Below, piece by piece: positions 8,854 through 19,830 of a stretch of 64,000 nt of DNA. The DNA comes from Sternotherus odoratus (Eukaryota > Chordata > Testudines > Kinosternidae). The stretch spans positions 2,743,001 to 2,807,000 of the forward strand of contig JAVMKO010000006.1 of the NCBI GenBank assembly GCA_032164245.1. Reading direction: 5' to 3'. How positions within the stretch are numbered: position 1 is the first letter of the stretch; every line of letters begins with the position of its first letter. The position numbers and the translations under genes are program-made. The notes under the pieces are model-generated. The model saw only the letters and a list, made by a program, of their open reading frames with translations. It was not told the origin of the DNA and searched no databases.

Positions 8854-10600
8854 CTGAGCCTCTGGAGAATCTGGGTGATCAGAAGGGTTCCTTGATAATG
8901 TATCAACTACCATCACAGACTTTCTTGGTGTGTACATTAAACCTAGTTCAAATCTCAAATGCATGAGAAATCTCTGGCATCTACGGCAGAACCTTATTTT
9001 GGTCTCCAATGTTTTATTATGAGCTGCTAGTGGTCTGTCACAAGCTTGAAAATAATCTAAGACCCTAAAAAATCTTATGATTCTTTCTCATGTTCTCAAA
9101 GTATTCGCCGTATTTGGGCATAACTGGTCTCAGTGCCTGAAAACTAGAACAACGCTTTGGGCTTTCATTCATCTCCACTGAAATGGAAGACCATCCCACA
9201 GAGACCTAGCTAAAGGTGGGATGGTCAACTGCTGTCAAATTGGGAACAGAAAAAAAAGACCATACTAAGGACGTAGCTAACAAATTCTATTGCCCAATGC
9301 TTCTGTGTTTTAATCTCCAATACGCAGAATCTGTCTTGGTCTTCTGAGGGCAGGCTAAGTATGAATTTGTTCCAAAATTATATTCTACTGAAGAGTTGCA
9401 TCTTATAAGACACATTTTTTTAGGGGGGTGGCATCTCAATTAAAGCTTTGACTTTTTCTGGATCTGCCACCAACCCCCCACTGTCTGAATGTCTTAAGAA
9501 CTCTAATAGGGTTTGTCATAGCAAACAGTTTTCTCTAATTCTAGTCCAACAGCCTCAGTGGCCTTCAGAACTTGCCTTCTGTGCCTTAGTTTCCCCAACT
9601 ATAAAATGGAAATTATATTTAACTTAAAGGATTTTGAAAACCTCTGATTAAAAATTGCTAAAAATGTGTTTTGTGGTATTTGTCATGGGGGAGCAGAACA
9701 CAAACTTGCTTGCCCACGTAAGGAAGTCTACTTACATCACTTTCTCCTGGAGGAAAAATCTTACCTTAGTACAAAGCTAGGGTTGTTAATTCAATCAGGA
9801 ATTTTCAATAAGATTCCCTTTTCAACCTTGACTCAACCTTGCAGAATAGGTTATAGAAAGGTCTTATTTACAGAAGTGTGGGTGCTGCAAAATAATTTCC
9901 TTTCTGTTGAGTATGTAACATTGTCTAGCAAATCTTAGTAACACTGTACAATCAAATACTATATATTAGGAAACGGACTTCTGTTGTGTGAAGGGGTTAT
10001 CTTTCCCCACAACTGACCTACCTTCACTGTGTTCATATGAATAAGGGCTTTACTCAATTTTCGTCATGGAAAGTTTGAGTTCTTGATTCTCCCTACTCTG
10101 TACAGAAGTAGATCCAGCAGCACTACCTAGTGAACCTGGAAAACTGAAACTATCATGAGGTCTAATGACTTCATAGGCACGGTATCTTCTAAGGAAACCC
10201 TCAAAAGAAGGAAAAGTGTAGTGGGCTGTCGTCATGTACAAAAACGATATCTGCCTGAACCTCTTTACAATGCCTTTTCAGTTTTAAGGGAGGGGCAAGA
10301 GTGTCTGTTTGCCCAAACCCGATTTGCCCATCCCTAATTGTAATGCAGGAAAGAAGAGGATTAAGGTTAGGATGAGAAACGTGACCAGAAATGAAAACTA
10401 AGTTGGGGTTTGTGACTTCTTGGTTGGTGTGTTATGTTTTAATCTTGGGAATATAAACTCTAGTTTGTTTTCTGCTCATTTTGTTGAAGTCTTGTTGATC
10501 TCCGATATGGACTGAGCTTTCTCATACTTCAGCTGAAAGTTGGGGATGTTGAGGAAAATACTTTCTCAAGTACTTCTGTTTGTTTAATGCCCACAAGTGT
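8854..10600. other. Non-coding DNA with a probable MIR fragment
   Basis: Mostly unique AT-rich DNA. Around 9575-9620 the sequence TGTGCCTTAGTTTCCCC followed by TATAAAATGGAAAT resembles an inverted MIR SINE core. The ORF at 9666-9938 has no recognisable domain. Confidence 0.4.
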
Positions 10601-10614
10601 TAAGTAGCAGCCGA

Positions 10615-10835
10615 ATATCTCACCCTCCCTGATTGGAGATAACAAGCTGGTTCAGCCTGATTGGACTAACCTTGTTACCTCCTACCTGATTCCTGACTAT
10701 TTATCTATACCTGCCTCTGGACACTTCCCCTGCTTGCATCCGACGAAGTGGGTATTAGCCCACGAAAGCTTATGCTTCAAAACTTTATAGTTAGTCTTTA
10801 AGGTGCCTCAGGACTTTGTTACCTCTGATAGTTTG
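10615..10835 (+). mobile_element. Penelope-like element 3' tail
   Basis: The same sequence occurs, inverted, at the 3' end of the PLE at 28925-29740: CTGATTGGAGATAACAAG, then GCATCCGACGAAGTGGG, then CCCACGAAAGCTTATGC, then GTTAGTCTTTAAGGTGCC. The element is 5'-truncated and has no coding sequence. Confidence 0.7.
10736..10778 (+). ncRNA. Hammerhead-like motif in PLE tail
   Basis: CCGACGA at 10740-10746 stands where a hammerhead ribozyme has CUGAUGA. It is followed by a hairpin GTGGG/CCCAC, then GAAA, then a small GC-TTAT-GC hairpin. Two core bases differ from the active consensus, so this copy is probably inactive. PLEs are known to carry hammerhead motifs in their terminal regions. A clear stem I was not found. 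Confidence 0.4.
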
Positions 10836-11259
10836 ATCCAGTTATCTCATATGCACACTACTCTGTTCTTGATGGTTCAGGCCATACATCTCAGAATTGG
10901 AAGTGTAACTTACCCCACACACATGAAATTAGAGGTCTAATTTACATTCCCTTAATTATAATCAAAAGGCAATATTTGTTACACAACAGCTAGCACCAAA
11001 CAAACATTAATATGATCTCTCCCTATCCATACCCTCACATTAAAATGTTACTGTGGGAAATTTCAGGGGGGTAGTAACAATTTTTTTTTATAAATACGAA
11101 TTAGAAGGTGTAAAAGCTGGCTTGTAAACCAACTATTTAGCAGCAGACTGGCAGAAGTTACTGTTTCAAAAATATTTGTGCAAGCTGTGTGATCATTTAC
11201 AGTAGAAACACAGTCTAAATAGCTTCCTGCCTCTTTCCTGTACTCAGGCATGTATCAAC

Positions 11260-11449
11260 TTTCACCTGCACAAACCTCATCACTGTACACAAATTATTTT
11301 CAGTTTCACCCATATAGAAGCCAATTCCATTAGAGTCACAGGGATGACACAAGTTGCAATCTCTTCCTGGCTCACTCCTTGGAAGGATCACTGGTCCTCT
11401 TTTTCCTTTCTTTTCAATCTTACGAGATAGCCAAAAGCATTTGAAAAAA
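11260..11449 (-). CDS. Possible exon of unidentified minus-strand gene
   Basis: Read on the minus strand, a polypyrimidine-AG acceptor-like site is followed by an open frame (FFKCFWLSRKIEKKGKRG, then ETENNLCTVMRFVQ) that ends near a GTGAAA donor-like site. It lies downstream of the possible first exon at 12017-12236 in the same orientation. The entry phase would be 2, while that exon leaves phase 1, so the two cannot be joined directly. I do not recognise the peptide. It may be chance. Confidence 0.22.
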
Positions 11450-11949
11450 CTGCATAGTCCAAAGAACAAAAGTAAAATTTGTCAGTGGCCGGACAGTAGT
11501 GTAAGATTCCTAAAAGAATTGGAAAGGTATTTTGGAAACATGGAATATCAGGTTCCTACTAATAAATATGCTCCTTCCTCTCCCGTTCCTTCTGCATAAT
11601 CTCCCTAAAGCCTAAACTGTTTGTTTTTATTAAGAGGTTAAACCAGCTAGACAGTGTTTCAGCACTTCAGGCACATTCCTTCACTGCATAGAACTGAATG
11701 AAATACACCTGTACAGAAAGGCTCAGCTTTCAATTTGTAACTTGGTGGCCCCCTCCTGCAAAGGGGTGCAAGAGCCCCACTCTCCTGTAATGTCAGCCGG
11801 AGTTGCTGGGCGAGCTGTGGGTCCTGGCTCCCGTGGGGCAGAGTGAAAAACGAGCTGAGGGTGGAGAGGAGCAGTGGGGCCGTAGCCCCAAATCCAGCCT
11901 TTTAAAGGCAAATCCCTTGCCTCTTCCCCACGCTCGCCGTTTAACCCGC

Positions 11950-12490
11950 GCTCGGATAGAGCCATCCCCGTCTAAGCCTGGGCCCCCTCAGCGGGCGCGG
12001 GCCGGCGGGTTCTTACCCCTGGGCACGTCCACCTCGTGCCCCCTGCCCACGCTCTGCCAGTAGCTGAGCAGGCGCTCCTGCTCGGCGTCGTCCTGGCTGC
12101 AGCCGTGGCAGTGGTGAGCCGAGTCGGGGCTCTGCTCCTCCTCCATGCTGTCCAGGTCCTCCAGGGTGATGGGCCCCGGGGCGCCGGGCTCCCCGGCCCC
12201 GCCGCTCATGCGGCAGCTGAGCGCTTCCTGCTGCATGTCGGGGGGCGCCCGGGCCCGGGGACCAGCTGCTCTGCGCCCTGCCGCAGGGGCACTGGCGGCG
12301 GCGGCTGGCGGGGCGGCGCTTTTCTTGGCCGGCCGGGGGATTTGGGCGGGGGCGGGGGCAGCCTTGCAGACCGCTCCGCCGCTCGTAGCGCCTATGGACA
12401 GCTGCCTAGTCCCTGTCCCCGCCTGCCGCTGTGCCTATCCCAGCCTCTGCGCCCTCCTTGCTTACCTCCCGCCATGGGGACGGGCAGGGG
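11950..12490. promoter_or_regulatory. CpG-rich block, probable promoter
   Basis: About 540 bases are markedly richer in G+C and CpG than the surrounding AT-rich DNA, and no repeat family explains them. They cover the 5' end of the possible minus-strand exon, as expected of a vertebrate CpG-island promoter. Confidence 0.45.
12017..12236 (-). CDS. Possible first coding exon of unidentified gene
   Basis: On the minus strand, ATG codons at 12236 and 12209 share a frame that runs about 73 or 64 codons to a good donor (GGG then GTAAGA) at 12017, leaving phase 1. The peptide is acidic in its first half (ITLEDLDSMEEEQ), has a Cys/His cluster (HHCHGC), and ends ERLLSYWQSVGRG before the donor. It sits inside the CpG-rich block, which supports a real 5' exon. 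I do not recognise the family. The opposite strand is also open across this block, so composition could explain some of the length. Confidence 0.38.
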
Positions 12491-12502
12491 GGGTCCTCTG
12501 GA

Positions 12503-12552
12503 AAATCATAGAATAGTAGGGTTGGAAGGGACCTCGGGAGGTATCTAGTGTG
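12503..12552 (-). repeat. CR1 3' terminus
   Basis: AATCATAGAATAGTAGGGTTGG followed by AAGGGACCTC is the reverse complement of the CR1 and CR1-tailed SINE 3' end (TTCCAACCCT, ATTCTATGATT). Only the last 50 bases remain. Confidence 0.7.
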
Positions 12553-13280
12553 TGACGGGGCGAAAAGGGGCGGCTTGCTTTCCATTACATTCTGCCCCAA
12601 ACAAGTGGTTTTCGAGGCAATTCACATTTGTATTCAAGCGCACCATAAAATGAAGGGCTCTAAATAATAATGGTTTCTATTTCAACTGTATAATTGCGAG
12701 AAAACCAAAATATTTCTCTTCTCAAATAAGGATGCAATGTAAGTGTTCTGTACACATCACAGCTGGTCCTGCTTTGTGCAGCTGTATTCTTTCCTATTGC
12801 TTAGGTTGTCTTTATTGGGTCCCTCTGTTCTCGCCTCTTGCAGGAGTCCCATTGTACCTTTCAAAAATATCAGATAAAAAAAAAGATGATACAATGAATT
12901 AGGCAAAATTTAATTTTGTTAGCTTGTAAGATTATAAAATAATGTTCCTTGAATATCTGTTATTTTTTAACTTTACAGCTACATATAATCATTAGTGAAG
13001 ATATGACTATTAGCTGCAGCTGAAACATTTACTAACATTATCACTGTTTGATCCGTATCCAGGTTATTCCATTAAGTCTATATGCAATTGTCTGGATACT
13101 GGGACATAACTTTTGTTCTTGTACAACGAACACCTTCAGAAGATGAGCCTGGGAGCTTAAATTCATAACTTGCAAGACTCTAAAAGTCATAAACTAAAGA
13201 CACTGGAATTACTGTTTATTATAACAGTCATAGAATCACAGAAGGTTAGGACTCGAAGCCTTGCTCAAAACAGAACAAAC
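12553..13280. other. AT-rich non-coding DNA
   Basis: No gene or complete repeat is visible. A second short CR1-like end (GTCATAGAATCACAGAAGG) occurs near 13228. Confidence 0.5.
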
Positions 13281-13289
13281 TCTAATTAA

Positions 13290-14330
13290 ATCATCCCAAT
13301 AGAAATTTTTATTAAAGCTAATGTTAAACATGAAAACATACATAGATTGATAGGTAAGGTACTGGACATCTGGAGTCAGGCTGGGGTTATGGGTGATTGT
13401 AGGTAACAAGTACAGGGTTTACAAGGCACATGCATATTGCATATCCAGCATATATCCAGATTGGGGTGTGGGAGTTTTTTAAAGCGTCAGTGTATAAATG
13501 TGTTCGGGTACGCCACCCATGGTGTAGCAAGAGTCCAAGTCAGTGGTGATGTAGGCGATAAGTACATGGGTGGGGTACATCCCTCTGTCAGGGAAGAAGG
13601 CGTGGGTTGTTTCCCTGGTCGTCGGTCTCGGCTACTCGACCTGGTACTGGCGATATCTCGTGACGTGTTCCGTGTATATGTCTCTGGACCACCTGATGGT
13701 ATCGGACACCATGAGCTGTCTCGTGAGCTGGGCGTGGCACCGACCAATGCCGCACGCTGTCAGTACTGGCTCGTTGCGGGGGTCCCATGCGCCCAGGGTT
13801 CCTACAATCAGGGCATGGAGCTGCACCTCGTAGCCCTGCGCTCTCAGGGTGTCGGCCAGCGGGGTGTACTTCAGCGTCTTCCGTGCGCGGGCCTCGTGGA
13901 AGGCTGGTGACCGGTTTTCGAATGGCACCATGACATCCACTATGAGGACCTTCTTCGTCGCTGCGTTGGTCACGACGATGTCGGGTCGCAGTCGGCTCTC
14001 TGTCCTGGGGATGGTGGAGTTGACAGAGATCTTCCCCAGGGACGGTGGGATGTCTTTCACCAGCTGGTTCTGGATGGCATTATGGCGGTGGTGCCAGGCT
14101 CGGGAGTGCAGCTTGCACCAACACAGTACGTGGGGCAAGGTCTCGTTGGCGTAACCACACTTCCTGCAGCGCTTGTCCCGGTTCCTATTGTGGACAGCTC
14201 CATTGAGGGGAACGCAGTTGAGTCAGGCCCGGTGGATGAACCGCCAGTCGGCGAACCTGGTGAAACTGCCTCCGTGGAGGAAGTGGTTGCTGGCGTCCCA
14301 CTTGCACCGCCCCCCTTCCTTTCCCTTCCA
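13290..14330 (-). mobile_element. 5'-truncated R2-clade LINE
   Basis: The minus strand encodes the C-terminal end of an R2-type protein, followed by a 3' UTR-like stretch of roughly 350 bases. The element stops abruptly near 14330, as expected for 5' truncation in target-primed reverse transcription. The 3' boundary is not sharply defined; 13290 is an estimate. Confidence 0.7.
13632..14330 (-). pseudogene. R2-type endonuclease C-terminal fragment
   Basis: Read on the minus strand, this fragment has a CCHC zinc knuckle (CRKCGYANETLPHVLCWC, about 14120-14190). After it comes a restriction-like endonuclease with RPDIVV (about 13971-13988) and, 11 residues later, VLIVDVMVPFE (about 13919-13949), giving the PD...D catalytic layout of R2-clade LINEs. 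The segment upstream of the knuckle (FADWRFIHRA) is interrupted by one TGA at 14223-14225. The reverse-transcriptase domain is missing. R2 elements usually sit in 28S rDNA; nothing ribosomal is seen here. It cannot be active. Confidence 0.78.
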
Positions 14331-14400
14331 TGTTTATTAGTTAGGGATGTTAACAGGTCACTTCACCATGAATGGCCCCTTGAAATATCTGAGAGAAGGT

Positions 14401-14490
14401 AGGTGAGGTGATATATTTTATTGGATCAGCTTCTGTTGGTGAGAGACACAAGTTTTTGAGCTTACACAGAACTCTTCTTCAGGTCGGGGA
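14401..14490 (-). repeat. PLE-like 3' tail (second family)
   Basis: Reverse-complement copy of the 1140-1225 repeat. On the minus strand it reads CTGAAGA (14476-14482), then the hairpin arms GAGTT and AGCTC, then AAAAACTTGTG. The same structure-like layout recurs in the other PLE tails. Confidence 0.4.
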
Positions 14491-15110
14491 AACGTATTCA
14501 GGGCCTGTCTATACTAGAAATGTAAGTTAACCTATATGATGTCAATTTACAGCCACCTGCCCACAGTGCTCTCCTTGGGTCTGTGTTGCACATCCTCACT
14601 AGGAGCGCTTCCACCAACCCAAGAAGTTGTTAAGATGCTAGTCATCTTAGCATAAGCGTAACGTGCCTCAGGTGGCACGTGACTAGAACTCATCACCGAA
14701 TTTGGTCCACTGGTTGGATCATTGTGAGGAGCTGAGAGCCTGGTCTCTCAGTTTCTCTAGCTGCTCCCTGCTGGGAGCCCGGCTGCCCCACAGGTTCCCG
14801 GACTCCCAGTGAGCTGCCCCCCTCTGCCCTCCATGTTCCCCTTTGAGAGCGGAGGAAGCCACCTGGGGCTTCTTCCCCCTGCCCCCCATTTCCTGCTGGG
14901 AGTGGGGGAAGCTGCCAGTGGCTTCCCCTCCCCCCGGAAACCGGGTGCAGCTGCCCTGGCTTCTCAGCTCTCAGTCCTCCCCTGCCCCTCCCCATCGGTA
15001 ATCAGGCAGCCTTGTCACCCAGCTATGAAATTGACAAGGATGCCCAGCTCCTGGGCGGGGTGTGGGGCTGCCAGGGCTTCTCGCCCCAGATCCCCGCTGG
15101 GAGCAGGGTA

Positions 15111-15230
15111 GGCTGACCAGACAGCAAATGTGAAAACTCGGGACAGGGATTGGGGGGTAATAGAAGCCTATATAAGAAAAACACCCCAAAATCGGGAACG
15201 TCCCTATAAAATTGAGACATCTGGTCACCC
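15111..15230. mobile_element. Short MITE (GGTGACCAGA-type ends)
   Basis: The ends are inverted (GGCTGACCAGAC and ATCTGGTCACCC). The interior (CGGGACAGGG, TATAAGAAAAACACCCC, TCGGGAACGTCCC) matches a MITE family I recognise as frequent in turtles. A target duplication is not obvious. Confidence 0.5.
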
Positions 15231-15239
15231 CTGCTCCGG

Positions 15240-15675
15240 GGAGAATGGACCCTGCTCTAGGGAGTCCCAGCTCAATACAAGATAGGACAGATTGTTAGCA
15301 TAGGTAGATAACACGTATTTCAAGGGACAATTGAAAGTGAAGTTGCCCATTAGCACCCCTCTAGTCACAGGTGGGAAAGGCAACTGAGGGGTGATAGTGG
15401 GTTACAAATTATTGTAATAAACCACAAATCCAGTGTCCATGATTTTTAGTGCCTAACAAAGTTATGAATTCCTGCTCCCAGGCTCGTCTTCTGAAAGCGT
15501 TGTGCAAGTTTTCTTTAAGGATGAGGACAGATAGGTCAGATACAACCCTTTTTCGGAAGTGTTCACCCATGGATGATAGTGGTTTTGACTTTTATCATTT
15601 TCCTGTGAGGTCAAATGGCAGCATAGCGATTGTCTGGTTTCACCTACATAAGTGTTGTTGTTGGAAATAAGTGTG
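15240..15675 (-). repeat. Possible decayed retroelement, minus strand
   Basis: On the minus strand, short peptides (YVGETRQSL and a later KKTCTTLSEDEPG) suggest a worn GIY-YIG-like or LINE-derived segment. There are several stops and shifts, and the assignment is uncertain. Confidence 0.25.
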
Positions 15676-16980
15676 TGTTAATTTATGCTGAACAGTGTAT
15701 TCCACTTTTGTATTCTATGTTGTAATTGAAATCAGTATGTTTGATCATGTTTTTTAATCGTGCGATTAATCGTGATTCATTTTTTAATTGCTTGTCAGCC
15801 CTATTTTTAATGATTTAATAGAATACAAATTATTTAGCACAATGACATTCATCTGTTAACAAAAATAAATGAAGTGCTAAGAATAGTAGTTGTAGAAGCA
15901 TTTTAAAAATAAATAAATTTAAAGGAGCAAAATTCCTTTTACAATAGATTACAAGAAAGGGAGTAAAGTTCAGGATATCAGAACATCAGATAAGACATTT
16001 ATTTACTGCTATGCAGTTTTATGTAGACGTATAAACTAATAAGGAATTCATTTCAACTCAAAACATGTATGACAATTCTGATTTTTTTAGGAGTGTGTGT
16101 AAGTGCATAAAATATTTCAGTGAATCAAGTCCCTTTTAGTAGCTCAGTAAATCATTTCAGATGGAGAAGAGCCGGTTTGTCTAAGTATTGGGGTGCCCTG
16201 GGCCTTTAAGAACATAGCCCTGGGAAGCAGGTGCTGAGATGTTCCATCCTGTGAAAGGGAGGGGGGAAGAAGCCCTTTTGTCACCCATACCTATTTTTGT
16301 AACCACTGCAGGTTGCTCCTCCTATCTGTGGTAACTTTATTCCCTCTACTGCTTCCCATCACAGTGTTTTCTCTTTCTCCCAATATCTGGCAGTACCTCT
16401 AGCCCGTTCTTAACCCCAACTTCTACTCCCTGCCTGTGATTTTGCCCTTGGGCCCTTCTCCTTCGTCTACCTCCAGCTGTTTGACCATCCTGCATATTCA
16501 TTCCCCCTCCCTGACATGGGACACTTGAACCCCCACAAACAGCAGGGAACACATTGGAGTCCCAAATAAGGGCAGAACGAGGGTGGTGACTTCAGCAAAT
16601 ATTACTGTAACTGCAAAGTAGCAGATTGTGACATTACACCCGCGTTGCTTCACTTGCTCACATGGCCTGGCCTTGATGGAGTTCCAAGGTCCCAGGGTAG
16701 GCTACACAGTGTCCCCCAGGGCTCAGGGGCGAGACACCTGTGTACAGGCTGGCACCCAGTGCAGCATTCCAGATCTGCTTGGGAAAGGGGTACAGCAAGC
16801 AAGGCTCCAGTGGGGGGGTGGATGGTAGCAACAGATTCCCTGTCCACTGGGCTGCAAAGCCATCTCATGCCTGCCCTCTTTCTTCCCAGTGACATCTGTG
16901 TGTGCCCCACCCATCTCAGGAGTGAGCGATTCCCAGAATCCTTCTGTAGTCTAGGAAAACATCCAAGAAAAGCTGTAGCA
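15676..16980. other. Non-coding DNA
   Basis: A possible DNA-transposon end (GTGCGATTAATCGTGATTC) lies near 15757. No gene is seen. Confidence 0.4.
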
Positions 16981-16984
16981 ACCC

Positions 16985-17199
16985 TGACTGGGAGGTTCAG
17001 GCCAATGGGGGCTGTGGGAAGTGGCACAGGCTGAGGGATGTGCTGGCTGGTGCTTCCCGCAGCCCCCATTGGCCTGGAGCAGTGAACTGCGGCCAATGGG
17101 AGCCACGACTGGCCGAACCTGTGGCCACAGCAGGCAAACAGACTGGCCCAGCCCAGGCTTATCCTGGCAGGCCGTGTGCCAAAGGTTGCCAATCCCTGG
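16985..17199. mobile_element. hAT MITE fragment
   Basis: The right end GTGCCAAAGGTTGCCAATCCCTG is the inverted form of a CAGGGATTGGCAACC-type hAT terminus. The interior has internal palindromes (GCCAATGGGGGCTG and CAGCCCCCATTGGC). The left end is worn. Confidence 0.5.
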
Positions 17200-17614
17200 G
17201 GTAGACTACAATGAGTTCCATACCAAGTCTGGGTTTATTTAGCTTTGGATGTTGACTTAGTTTTGGAGAATTTCAAAAAGGATTTCAAGGGAGTATAGCA
17301 GTGTATCATTTGTCCCTTAATGTTTAGTACTTCTATGGATAGAATGTTCCAGCTTTTCTTGAATTCAAAGCATTTAAGAGAAAACATATCCTAAAACAAT
17401 AAATAGCCTCTGTTTGCCTAACTTTCCTTAAGGTCTACCACTCCCTAGAAGTAGGGAGGGATCTTTTTCTAAAAGATAGGCTGGGGAATTTTGGGGAAGC
17501 TTCATGGCCTATGTTATGACAGGAGGTCATACTTTGAACTTCCTGTGATTATGGGAGGCCAGGTGTGGATTAGCTCTTCCCATCTTATTTAAGTGGATAC
17601 TGTATAATCAGTTG

Positions 17615-18012
17615 CATAACACAAGAACCAGGGGTCACCCAACAAAATAAATAGGCAGCAGATTTAAAACAAACAAAAGAAAGTATTTCTTAATACACCA
17701 AACAGTCAACCTGTGGAACTTGTTGTCAGGGGATGTTGTGGAAACGGAAACTGAGAGGTTTTAAAAATTCATGGAGGATAGGTCCATCATGGCTATTAGC
17801 CAAGATGTCAGGGACACAACTCCACACTCTGGGTGTCCCTAACCTCTGACTTCCAGAAGCTGAAAGTTGACGTCAGGGGATGGATCACTTGGTGTTTGCC
17901 TGTTCTGTTCATTTCCTCTGAAACACCTGGTATTGCCCATTGTGGGAAGATAGGATACTGGGCTAGAAGGATCACTGATCTAACCCAGTATGGCCGTTCT
18001 TATGTTCTATTC
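17615..18012 (+). mobile_element. CR1 LINE 3' UTR
   Basis: The sequence GGGGTCACCCAACAAAATAA, then CAACCTGTGGAACTTG, then GGATACTGGGCTAGAAGG, ending TATGGCCGTTCTTATGTTC, is a CR1 3' end. The same tail is seen at 28850-28920 plus 29745-29835. Confidence 0.7.
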
Positions 18013-19670
18013 TTAAAATGATAGTTCTCCTCAAACTATTCCTTCTCCCAAAAAAAGATGCTGTCTTCCTTATGCACATACTATTAAATCTTTATTTCCT
18101 GATCATCTTCTTCTTCTGTTAGAGATCATTTTCACTGCAGGAAACTTGGTAGTGTGGAGTTAAATAACCGGTCTAATGACAGGGTTTATTTCCTGTCTAA
18201 ATCTGCTGTCTCTAAGAATTATTCTACAGCTTTTATTTTTATGGAGTCCGAAAGAGAACAAATTAATGTCATGAACTAGTGAGAGATCACAGGGGTTCTT
18301 AAGAAAGTATCACATTTGACTTAATGTCTATATTCTTAATAATATTGAAACGTCCATACTGCAGTCTATGCTAGATTTGAGTTCAGGTCTCAAATGATTC
18401 CATGTACACTTGAGGATATTAGTGGGCCATGGGAAACTTTTTTGTGACTTAGTACCTTAGGTGGTGTGGGGACAAAACTGATGAGTTTTTAAGTGGTGGA
18501 AGTTATGTTGATTTTGTTCAATAGGGGGAAATATTTTATTTAATTTGATGCCATATGCCACTGCATTCTTGCATACATAATTATCCCACTCTATCAAGTG
18601 GGAAAGTAGCCATGTCTTTGTATATACTGTTTTTTTTAACTGATCTCATTAAGGTATTAAAAATTCTTGGGCACTATTGAAAATTTCATATTTAAATTTA
18701 AAAGAAAATGTAATTGTTCTACATTTCTGTTTAAAAATATTTTTATACTATTGTGTTTAACTATGATGTTCTGTAAAGATTGAAATAATTTTAAGTTACT
18801 CTGCTTTTTAATTATAGCTGATTTAAATCAAATACTGGAAGATTAGTTAAAAGTAATGATTCACTTGTATCTGAGTGATGCATGTTGCTGTATCTTTTCT
18901 AAGTAGGTTATGTTTACTGTCCTTATCTTCTTCAGTTTTGAAGCTCCAGGTGACTGAATCCTGCTGTCTTTCATAATAGTCATTCTTGGTTTGTTTTGTA
19001 GATGATTAGATCAGATAGTCAGTGCTTGTACACTGTGTATGTAGTGGCAATATCATTTTCTTCCATACTGGAAATTAGGTCAGGGAGATGAACACAAGCA
19101 CACATAATGAAAAATTAAAGAGACTTATCTAATTACAAGAAATAACATTGAAAAAGCCCTATACATAAAACCATAGCTGTTTTGTTTTGTTATCAAAATT
19201 TATCTCAGGCATTGGCTCCCTATAAAGAACAATGTTTGCCTCTGCATTTTGTGTATGTTGTTTTTTAGTTAGAAGTCTGGTTTATATTTATTAGCTTACA
19301 TTCAAATACTAATGTACACTGCGCTTTTGCACTTCAGGTCTTTCATGTTCTCATCTTGAAGTATTTCTTTGATGTAATAGTAGTACTGCATTATGGAAGT
19401 TTTTGCTTCTCTTAGAATATAGTATTTTACGGCAAGCCACTCCAGTAAATGTCTCCTCTGACCTGCTCAAATCATGTTGGTTATTTAAGTATTTTATTCC
19501 GATGTGTAATGCAGATCTCACTCAAGTCCCATCATGTTAATTTTAGTGGTTGGAGCTGTCATTTACAGGCTACATTGATATAGGCCATAGAATAGATATT
19601 TCTTCAGCTCATTAAGGTCCCTACAGATTCTACAATAGGTCTTTTGGAGAAGAACTGACTTATTGGCTCA
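18013..19670. other. AT-rich non-coding DNA
   Basis: No exon, RNA gene or recognisable repeat was seen. Confidence 0.5.
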
Positions 19671-19830
19671 CAACAGGCCTGCACAACATGTGGCCCGGGG
19701 GCCACTGTGCGGCCCGCGGGGGGTGAGTAGGGGTGCGGCAAGACAAGCGGGGGTGGGAAAGCAGATGGGGGGGGGCTTTTCTGCCCGCAGCCGGTTTTTT
19801 GCAGTAATATGGCCCTTGCTGCTTTCCGAA
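19671..19830. mobile_element. hAT MITE fragment
   Basis: CAGGCCTGCACAACATGTGG followed by CCCGGGGGCCACTGTGCGG is a hAT-type left end. It is followed by GC-rich and G-rich sequence, and the right terminus is not clear. Confidence 0.45.

Noticed and set aside
9666..9938. 90-codon plus-strand ORF
   Set aside because: No motif, no splice context and no composition signal.
12036..12548. Plus-strand frames across the CpG block as FANCM exon 1
   Set aside because: No resemblance to the FANCM N-terminus and no helicase motif; composition-driven.
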